Below are positions 1 to 4,946 of a DNA stretch of 5,785 nucleotides, piece after piece (positions within the stretch are counted from its first letter, which is position 1; the number at the start of each line of letters is the position of its first letter). The stretch is from an uncultured Aliiroseovarius sp. (lineage in GTDB: Bacteria > Pseudomonadota > Alphaproteobacteria > Rhodobacterales > Rhodobacteraceae): assembly GCA_938023895.1 (NCBI GenBank), contig CALJDH010000043.1:1-5785 (forward strand), in the 5' to 3' direction. The notes beneath the pieces are model-generated. The model searched no databases and was not told the origin of the DNA. It saw only the letters and a program-made list of their open reading frames with translations. Both the position numbers and the translations under genes were made by a program.

Positions 1-362
1 TCCTCGACCTCGCCCGCCTCGTTCAGGAACCGCACGGTCACGGCGCGCGGGCGGCTGATCACGGCAGAGACGCCGGGCAGGTTCGGGCTGGCTTCTTCGT
101 GCTCACGCGATTGGGTCGAGGCGTGCAGGATTTCGGGGTTCGCCATGCGCACCGCCTGCCCGCGTTCGTCCGACGCATCCACAACCGCCAAGCGCAGCAT
201 GATCCCCAACTGAGGAGCCGCCAGTCCAACACCGGGCATCGAATCCATCGCAAAGATCATCTCGTCCCAGATGGCGCGAATGTCATCCGTCACGGCCTCG
301 ACCGGTTCAGCCGCCGTGCGCAGGCTTTTATGCGGGTATTTCACATAGGGGCGGTGGGTCAC
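1..362 (-). CDS. Peptide deformylase-like protein, C-terminal part cut by window edge
   Basis: Partial gene; 120 codons are visible before the left edge. The family removes the formyl group from the N-terminal Met of new proteins in the cytoplasm. Motif 1 is intact (GVGLAAPQ, residues 44-51). Where motif 2 of the family reads EGCLS, this protein reads EASPN (residues 90-94), so the metal-binding Cys is replaced by Ser92. The HExxH-type motif 3 lies beyond the window and cannot be judged. The GTG start at 360-362 overlaps the TGA stop of the upstream deformylase gene by 4 bases (GTGA), which suggests translational coupling; no strong ribosome binding site is seen. A second GTG six codons later is an alternative start. 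The family is clear. Whether it is an active deformylase is open, because the Ser substitution predicts altered metal binding. I recall similar paralogues next to canonical def in Rhodobacterales, often near fmt, which may lie just outside. Confidence 0.88.
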   Translation of the reverse strand, partial: MTHRPYVKYPHKSLRTAAEPVEAVTDDIRAIWDEMIFAMDSMPGVGLAAPQLGIMLRLAVVDASDERGQAVRMANPEILHASTQSREHEEASPNLPGVSAVISRPRAVTVRFLNEAGEVE

Positions 363-880
363 GACCGGGCTAGCTCGCGCTTCAGTTTCTGCATCTTGCG
401 GGTGATCATCTGGCGCTTCAGCGGCTTCAGATAATCAATGAACAACTTGCCGTTCAGGTGGTCGATCTCGTGCTGGACACAGGTCGCCCAAAGCCCGTCG
501 AAATCGCGTTCCTGCAGGTTACCGTCGCGGTCCAGCCACTGCACTCGAACCTCTTTCGGGCGGGTGACTTCGGCGAATTGATCCGGGATCGACAAGCAGC
601 CTTCTTCATAGACGTTCAACTCGTCCGAGGACTGGATGACCTCGGGGTTGAACATGATCAAGGGCTGCCGCGGTTCGTCTTCGTCCCGCACGCAATCCAG
701 CACGATCAGACGTTTCAGAATGCCAATCTGGGGCGCCGCCAGACCGATGCCCGGCGCGTCATACATGGTTTCCAGCATATCGTCGGCCAATGTCCGCAAG
801 TCATCGGACAGGTCCGGCACAGCGTCGGCCACCTTTTTCAGGCGCGGGTCGGGGTGAATAAGGATCGGTTTGATGGTCAT
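359..880 (-). CDS. def: Peptide deformylase
   Basis: Encodes 173 residues, close to the 168 of the E. coli enzyme. It is a cytoplasmic metalloenzyme (Fe2+ in the family) that hydrolyses N-formyl-Met on nascent chains, before Met aminopeptidase acts. All three signature motifs are present: GIGLAAPQ at 44-51, EGCLS at 93-97 with metal ligand Cys95, and QHEIDH at 136-141 with ligands His137 and His141 and catalytic Glu138. The start MTIKPILIHPDPRLKK fits the usual family N-terminus. In-frame ATGs at 889 and 898 add three or six residues (MSYMQH). The only purine-rich stretch (AAAGGGG, 903-909) is better spaced for these than for 880, so the true start could be either. A further extension to 1036 is not credible because it runs antisense into the lyase gene. 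It is first in a leftward operon with the deformylase-like paralogue. Confidence 0.95.
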   Translation of the reverse strand: MTIKPILIHPDPRLKKVADAVPDLSDDLRTLADDMLETMYDAPGIGLAAPQIGILKRLIVLDCVRDEDEPRQPLIMFNPEVIQSSDELNVYEEGCLSIPDQFAEVTRPKEVRVQWLDRDGNLQERDFDGLWATCVQHEIDHLNGKLFIDYLKPLKRQMITRKMQKLKRELARS

Positions 881-909
881 ATGCTGCATGTAGGACATGC
901 GCCCCTTTC

Positions 910-929
910 GTGCAATGGCTGGCTTGCAC
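910..929. promoter_or_regulatory. Inverted repeat in divergent def / patB intergenic region
   Basis: Perfect 6-bp arms GTGCAA (910-915) and TTGCAC (924-929) flank an 8-base spacer in the roughly 100 bases between the divergent def and patB genes. The symmetry and position fit an operator for a dimeric regulator. The right arm could also act as a poor -35 (TTGCAC) for patB, with TAACGT at 946-951 as a weak -10 after 16 bases. Both readings are inference; a 6-bp match could arise by chance. Confidence 0.3.
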
Positions 930-969
930 CCGCCGCCAAAGCCGCTAACGTGCCCAAAATGCCATCCCG

Positions 970-975
970 AAGGAG
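970..975 (+). promoter_or_regulatory. Ribosome binding site that sets the patB start
   Basis: AAGGAG sits 5 bases before the ATG at 981. It decides for this start over an in-frame ATG at 897, whose 28 extra codons look unlike protein of this family and would overlap the def promoter region. Confidence 0.85.
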
Positions 976-980
976 ACACC

Positions 981-2153
981 ATGAATTTCGACAAGATGAC
1001 CGAGCGCCGGGGCACGCACTCCTCGAAATGGGACAAGATGGAGCAGCTGTTCGGCGTATCACAGGAAGACGGGCTGGCGATGTGGACAGCGGACAGCGAC
1101 TATGAAACCGCGCCCTGCGTGATCGAAGCGGCCCGCAAAGCTGTCGAGCATGGCGTGTTCGGTTATTCTTGGGAATATGATGCCTACAAAGAAGCCGTCG
1201 CGTGGTGGATGCGCACACGACACAATTGGGACGTGAACCCGGATTGGGTTCTGTCCAGCCAAGGTCTGGGCAACGCGATTGCTCTGTGCCTTCAGACGTG
1301 GACCGAGCCCGGCGACGGCATTGTGATCTTCACCCCCGTTTATCACGAGTTCGCTATGAAGATCGGCAAGAACGGACGCAAGGTGGTCGAATGTCCGCTG
1401 AAACTTGTCGGCGACCGGTACGAACTGGATCTGGAGGACGCACAGTCGCGTCTGACCGGCAACGAGAAGATGATCCTGTGGTGCTCGCCGCAGAACCCAT
1501 CGGGCCGGGTCTGGACCGAAGCCGAGTTGAAAGCCGTCGCGGCTTTTGCAGAAAAGAATGACCTGATGCTTGTCTCGGACGAGATCCATCAGGATCTGGT
1601 CTATCCGGGCCATAAGTTTGTCCCGACCGCCGTTGCTGCCCCGGAATCGCTTCCGCGTCTGATTACGCTGACCGCGGCCTCAAAAACCTTCAACATCGCA
1701 GGCCAGCGCACCGGCAACATGATCATCCCCGATGATGAACTGCGCAACGCGATGCGCGGCAAGCTCTATCAGATGGACTATGCCCCCGGCATGTTGGCTG
1801 TGTCGATGATCACCGCAGCTTACTCGCCCGAGGGCGCAGAATGGGCAGACGCCCAGATCGCGCATCTGGACCGCAACCGCAAAATGTTCGACGCCGCGAT
1901 CAATGCCATCCCCGGCGTGAAATCCATGCCGCTTGAAGCGACCTATCTGGCCTGGGTCGACTTCTCGGGTACTGGCATGACCCATGACGAGGTGATTGCC
2001 CGCATTCGCGACGAAGCCAAAATCGCCGTCAGCCCCGGCCCGTCATTCGGCGCCGGAGGCGAAGGCTTCCAACGCTTCAATCTGGCCACGCAAGGCGCGC
2101 GGGTCGAAGACGCCATCACCCGCATGCAGCGCGCCTTTGCAGACTTACAGTGA
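981..2153 (+). CDS. patB: MalY/PatB-family PLP-dependent C-S beta-lyase
   Basis: Encodes 390 residues, the usual length of this fold-type I PLP family. Members cleave the C-S bond of cystathionine or other cysteine S-conjugates, giving a thiol, pyruvate and ammonia; in methionine synthesis this is cystathionine to homocysteine. Visible active-site features are Asn172 in SPQNPSGR, Asp200 in SDEIHQD (contacts the PLP ring nitrogen), Lys235 in ASKTFNIAGQR (Schiff-base lysine) and Arg365 in QRFNLAT (the position that binds the substrate carboxylate). The N-terminal segment with LAMWTADSDYETAP matches the family's usual W-x-ADMDF region, with Ser in place of Met. The stretch after Arg365 reads ATQGAR where many members have ACPRS. 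It is monocistronic, divergent from def and followed by a hairpin terminator. The family is sure; the physiological substrate cannot be told from sequence, and an aminotransferase label would be a less specific reading. Confidence 0.93.
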   Translation: MNFDKMTERRGTHSSKWDKMEQLFGVSQEDGLAMWTADSDYETAPCVIEAARKAVEHGVFGYSWEYDAYKEAVAWWMRTRHNWDVNPDWVLSSQGLGNAIALCLQTWTEPGDGIVIFTPVYHEFAMKIGKNGRKVVECPLKLVGDRYELDLEDAQSRLTGNEKMILWCSPQNPSGRVWTEAELKAVAAFAEKNDLMLVSDEIHQDLVYPGHKFVPTAVAAPESLPRLITLTAASKTFNIAGQRTGNMIIPDDELRNAMRGKLYQMDYAPGMLAVSMITAAYSPEGAEWADAQIAHLDRNRKMFDAAINAIPGVKSMPLEATYLAWVDFSGTGMTHDEVIARIRDEAKIAVSPGPSFGAGGEGFQRFNLATQGARVEDAITRMQRAFADLQ

Positions 2154-2156
2154 CAC

Positions 2157-2197
2157 ACAAAAGGCCCGCGCGGATCACTCCAGCACGGGCCTTTTGT
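2157..2197. terminator. Bidirectional intrinsic terminator between convergent genes
   Basis: A perfect 12-bp stem, ACAAAAGGCCCG (2157-2168) with CGGGCCTTTTGT (2186-2197), encloses a 17-base loop. The AAAA/TTTT at the stem base supplies a short U-run on either strand. It lies 3 bases after the patB stop and 13 bases after the stop of the leftward gene, so it can serve both. This is seen directly; function is inferred from position and shape. Confidence 0.85.
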
Positions 2198-2210
2198 TAG
2201 AAACTCAGAG

Positions 2211-2558
2211 TTACTTGCCTTCGATTAGGGCAACCGGCGCATTGTCTTCGCGGGCATAGTCCCGCGGCACGGCGTCATGCGCTTCGGCCTTGCGCTTGAA
2301 TTCATACTTCATCTCACCGTCTTCCTCTTCCGAGGCAATGATCAGGCACTGATACAGATGCCTCGACCCGTCATAGAGGTCCACCAACCCGCGCAGATGC
2401 GGCGCACGTTCAGCATCCAGCGCGAATCCTGTCTCCCAGAACTTCAGCACCGGGAACACCTCTTCATTCACACGAATGCGCAAACGGCTTTTTTTCTTGA
2501 GGTCTTTCTTGCGCGCCGCTTCCAGCCCCTCGCGCACCTCTTTCGGAAGATATTCCAC
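2211..2558 (-). CDS. Conserved hypothetical protein, 115 residues
   Basis: Function not recognised. The product is a soluble-looking, highly charged protein with no signal peptide or membrane segment. The N-terminus is a basic helix-like stretch (residues 1-29, with KKDLKKKSRLRIR). A more hydrophobic core follows: FPVLKFWETGFAL (35-47), HLRGLVDLYDGSRHLYQCLIIA (54-75) and EFKRK (86-90). The tail is acidic and polar. I recall similar proteins in Rhodobacterales without an assigned role. An RxxxR pair (Arg25, Arg29) followed by WETG (41-44) and a beta-rich core faintly resembles a PilZ domain, but the second PilZ motif (D/N-x-S-x-x-G) is not met: Lys39 and Trp41 stand in its place. I treat this only as a hint. 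The GTG start follows a strong GGAGG site 9 bases upstream; an in-frame ATG at 2591 has none. It lies downstream of phr with a 97-base gap and a possible promoter of its own. Confidence 0.85.
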   Translation of the reverse strand: MEYLPKEVREGLEAARKKDLKKKSRLRIRVNEEVFPVLKFWETGFALDAERAPHLRGLVDLYDGSRHLYQCLIIASEEEDGEMKYEFKRKAEAHDAVPRDYAREDNAPVALIEGK

Positions 2559-2567
2559 GGTTCGTCC

Positions 2568-2572
2568 CCTCC
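2568..2572 (-). promoter_or_regulatory. Ribosome binding site that sets a GTG start
   Basis: On the minus strand GGAGG, inside GGGAGGGG (2566-2573), precedes the GTG at 2556-2558 by 9 bases. It supports the GTG as start of the 115-residue protein and argues against the upstream ATG at 2591. Confidence 0.75.
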
Positions 2573-2583
2573 CAACGCAGATG

Positions 2584-2614
2584 ACTATCATGGCACAAGA
2601 TATGTCTCGGTCAA
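2584..2614 (-). promoter_or_regulatory. Possible promoter of the 115-residue protein gene
   Basis: On the minus strand TTGACC (2609-2614) matches a -35 consensus in 5 of 6 bases. The best -10 candidate is GATAGT (2584-2589, 4 of 6) after a long 19-base spacer. It falls in the gap after phr and about 10 bases before the ribosome binding site. The -35 is convincing and the -10 is weak. Confidence 0.35.
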
Positions 2615-2655
2615 GTAAACGGAGTGTTAACCATGAGTTAGATTGCTGCCCTCAG

Positions 2656-4089
2656 CTAAAGCTCACCGAAGGCATCAAGCGCAGCAGTTCGCGCGCTGGC
2701 ATGGTCCACGATCGGGTGGGGATAGGTCGCCCCCAAGCGCACACCCGCCCCATGCAGCACGGCCTCGGGCGCTTGCCACGGGGCGCCCAGATAACGGTCC
2801 GGCAGAGCCGACAGCTCGGGCACCCACTGGCGGATATACGCGCCGGTCGGGTCAAATTTCGAGGCCTGTGTGATGGGATTGAAAATGCGGAAATAGGGTG
2901 CAGCATCCGCCCCGCAGCCTGCCACCCACTGCCAACTGGCCGCGTTCGACGCCACATCCGCGTCCAACAACGTGTCATGGAACCACGCCAGCCCCGCGCG
3001 CCAATCAATGCGCAGATGCTTGGTCAGGAACGAGGCCACGATCATCCGCACGCGGTTATGCATCGTGCCGGTCTGCCAAAGCTCGCGCATACCGGCATCC
3101 ACGATCGGGTACCCGGTCTGCCCCCGCTGCCACGCGGTCAGATCATTGGGCGCGTCGCGCCACGGGAAGGGGACGAATTTTGGCTGGAACTCTACATGCG
3201 GCAAGCTGGGCGTGTGATAGAGCAAATAGGCCGCGAATTCGCGCCAGCCGAGTTCGGCGAGGAATTTGGTCGCGTCCCGTTCGCCAATATCTCTGGTCAG
3301 TTCGGCACGGCGCAGACTGGCCAAGATCTGGCGCGGTGTGATCTCTCCCATCTGCAAATGCGGCGAGAGGTTCGAGATCCGCGCCTCGGCCGGAAAGTCC
3401 CGGCCCTCGGCGTAACCTCGCGCCCGCGTGGTCAGGAAATGATCCAAACGCGCAACCGCGCCAGCCTCGCCCGGTGTCCAATGGGGTCCAAAGCCCGCGG
3501 CCCAGTTGGGGCGCGTTGGCAGCAATCCCCAATCGGGCAGGTCTTCGCTCGACAATTGGCGATGGAATGTCAGGTCAGAGGGGATCGGCAAGGCAGGCGA
3601 GACCTGATCCAACTGCGCCAGACAGGCGCGCCAAAACGGGGTGAAGACACGGAACGGCGTGCCGGATTTGGTTGCCACCTGCCACGGCTCGAATAAATAC
3701 CGCCCCGCGTGGCTTTCGGCCCGAATGCCCTGCGCCTTCAGCTGCGTCTTCAGGACGGTGTCCGCGGCAACCGCATTGGGCGTATAACGACGCGACCAGT
3801 GCACCTCGTCCGCGCCGGTTTCCGCGATCACCTGCGACAGTACCATCTGAGTCGGACCTGATCGCAATACCAACTGCCCGCCCAGCTGATCGATCTGCGA
3901 CACCAAGGCGGTTAAAGAGCGATGCAACCACCACTGCTGCGCCCCACCAATCGGATCAGCGGGGTGAGGATCGTTCACGAAAAGGCAGATAACGGGGCGA
4001 CCACCAGCACAGGCGGCGGTCAGGGCTGCATGATCAGACAGACGCAGATCATTGCGATACAGAAGGATGGCGGGGCGGGACGTGCTCAT
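2656..4089 (-). CDS. phr: Class I deoxyribodipyrimidine photolyase (cryptochrome/photolyase family)
   Basis: Encodes 477 residues, the usual length of bacterial class I CPD photolyases. The enzyme uses FAD and blue/near-UV light to split cyclobutane pyrimidine dimers in DNA. The N-terminal antenna-binding alpha/beta domain begins with AILLYRNDLRLSDH (7-20) and has HWSRRYTPN (97-105); the antenna pigment cannot be decided. The C-terminal helical FAD domain contains GWREFAAYLLYH (281-292), GQTGYPIVDAGMRELWQTG (323-341), MHNRVRM (343-349) and the block around ASWQWVAGCGADAAPYFRIFNP (384-405). By alignment with E. coli PhrB from memory, the electron-transfer Trp triad W306/W359/W382 corresponds to W310, W363 and W386. 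Asn382 matches Asn378, which faces FAD N5 and is typical of photolyases rather than plant cryptochromes. The ATG has GAGG 5 bases upstream. It lies 65 bases after cobM on the same strand, with a candidate promoter between. A cryptochrome-like sensory role is possible but less likely. Confidence 0.95.
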   Translation of the reverse strand: MSTSRPAILLYRNDLRLSDHAALTAACAGGRPVICLFVNDPHPADPIGGAQQWWLHRSLTALVSQIDQLGGQLVLRSGPTQMVLSQVIAETGADEVHWSRRYTPNAVAADTVLKTQLKAQGIRAESHAGRYLFEPWQVATKSGTPFRVFTPFWRACLAQLDQVSPALPIPSDLTFHRQLSSEDLPDWGLLPTRPNWAAGFGPHWTPGEAGAVARLDHFLTTRARGYAEGRDFPAEARISNLSPHLQMGEITPRQILASLRRAELTRDIGERDATKFLAELGWREFAAYLLYHTPSLPHVEFQPKFVPFPWRDAPNDLTAWQRGQTGYPIVDAGMRELWQTGTMHNRVRMIVASFLTKHLRIDWRAGLAWFHDTLLDADVASNAASWQWVAGCGADAAPYFRIFNPITQASKFDPTGAYIRQWVPELSALPDRYLGAPWQAPEAVLHGAGVRLGATYPHPIVDHASARTAALDAFGEL

Positions 4090-4113
4090 GAATGCCTCAT
4101 GTGTAGGACATAG

Positions 4114-4143
4114 AGTATACGTCCCGCCACCGTATTTAGATCA
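4114..4143 (-). promoter_or_regulatory. Candidate phr promoter
   Basis: On the minus strand TATACT (4114-4119) is a near-perfect -10. TGATCT (4138-4143) lies 18 bases upstream in the -35 position, but it is a poor match to the housekeeping TTGACA. TGATC is the -35 core I recall for RpoE/ChrR-type ECF sigma factors of Rhodobacter, whose regulon includes a photolyase gene. The assignment to such a sigma factor is inference, and the -10 does not clearly match the ECF type. Confidence 0.4.
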
Positions 4144-4158
4144 GTGCTTTTAGATCAG
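4135..4158. repeat. 10-bp direct repeat at the cobM-phr junction
   Basis: TTTAGATCAG occurs at 4135-4144 and again at 4149-4158, 14 bases apart start to start (minus strand CTGATCTAAA). The distal copy contains the cobM stop codon and the proximal copy supplies the proposed -35 of phr. It could be a tandem regulator site, two overlapping -35 elements or a small local duplication. Confidence 0.6.
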
Positions 4159-4946
4159 GTATTGTGATCCTCGACCAGATCGACACCCACCACCGGGCGC
4201 AGCACGTGGGGCTTCTCGGGATCGTAAAGCGCGGAATCCTTGAAGTCACGGCCACGATCCAACGCCGGGCCGACTAGGATCAGCGCGGTGCGAGTGATCT
4301 TTTCGGCACGGACTTTCTTGCGAATATCCTTGATCGTGCCACGAATGAACATCTCGTCCGGCCAGCCGACGCGATAGGCGACGACCACCGGGCAATCCTC
4401 GCCATAATACGGGGTCAGCACGCGCTCGATCTCGCGCATGTTGCGCACAGCCAGGTGGATGGCCAGCGTCGCGCCGGTCTTGGCGAAATTCTCAAGGCTT
4501 TCACCCTCGGGCATCGAGGTCGACTGCATCGACATCCGGGTCAGAACGATGGACTGGGCGATTTCCGGGATGGTCAGTTCCTGCCCCAAGGCGGCCGCAG
4601 CAGCAGCGTAGGCGGGCACACCCGGAATGACTTGATAGTCGATCCCATCCGCATTCAGGCGGCGGATTTGTTCAGCAATCGCACCGTAAAGAGACGGGTC
4701 TCCGGAATGCACACGGGCCACGTCCTGCCCACGCGCATGGGCGGCTTTGATTTCGGCGTGGGTGTCGTCCAGCGTCATCGCGGCGGTGTCCATGACTTTC
4801 GCATCGTCAGGGGCGCAGGCGACAACCTGCGGCGGGACCAGAGACCCCGCATAAAGGCACACCGGACACTCGCCAATGACGCGCTGCGCTTTCAGGGTCA
4901 GAAGTTCGGGATCGCCGGGGCCGGCACCAATGAAATAGACGGTCAT
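4155..4946 (-). CDS. cobM: Precorrin-4 C(11)-methyltransferase
   Basis: Encodes 263 residues, full length for the family. The enzyme transfers a methyl group from S-adenosylmethionine to C-11 of precorrin-4, giving precorrin-5, in cytoplasmic corrin-ring synthesis. Tetrapyrrole methylase features in order are the glycine-rich loop GAGPGDPELLT (7-17), the CobM-type LYAGSLV (31-37), HSGDPSLYGA (80-89) at the SAM site, IPGVPAYAAAAAALG (107-121), and the CobM-typical LTRMS followed by MPEGE (135-149). The start is firm: GGAG lies 7 bases before the ATG, and the ATG overlaps the cobJ stop by 4 bases (ATGA). It acts directly after CobJ, which makes precorrin-4. In the anaerobic route the homologous step is CbiF on cobalt-precorrin-4; the Cob label is favoured by the neighbour and lineage but is not proved by sequence alone. 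Confidence 0.95.
   Translation of the reverse strand: MTVYFIGAGPGDPELLTLKAQRVIGECPVCLYAGSLVPPQVVACAPDDAKVMDTAAMTLDDTHAEIKAAHARGQDVARVHSGDPSLYGAIAEQIRRLNADGIDYQVIPGVPAYAAAAAALGQELTIPEIAQSIVLTRMSMQSTSMPEGESLENFAKTGATLAIHLAVRNMREIERVLTPYYGEDCPVVVAYRVGWPDEMFIRGTIKDIRKKVRAEKITRTALILVGPALDRGRDFKDSALYDPEKPHVLRPVVGVDLVEDHNT

Noticed and set aside
897..980. 28-codon N-terminal extension of the patB-type lyase
   Set aside because: The strong AAGGAG site immediately before 981 and the family's usual N-terminus place the start at 981.
458..1105. 215-codon plus-strand frame over def
   Set aside because: It is the antisense shadow of def and runs into the start of patB in another frame, with no ribosome binding site or family resemblance.
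1059..1613. 184-codon minus-strand frame inside patB
   Set aside because: It is an antisense shadow of a gene with clear active-site motifs. Its composition shows no independent protein features.
2476..3696. Long open frame of 406 codons on the plus strand, antisense to phr
   Set aside because: It lies opposite the well-supported photolyase frame. Its translation is rich in Arg, Pro and Gly without a recognisable domain, as expected for the complement of a GC-rich gene, and it also crosses the phr-downstream gap and part of the next gene.
4093..4130. Possible hairpin or MerR-type operator around GGAC ... GTCC and GTATAC upstream of phr
   Set aside because: The arms are only 4-6 bp and overlap the better-supported -10 element. 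There is no U-run for a terminator and no match I can defend to a known operator.
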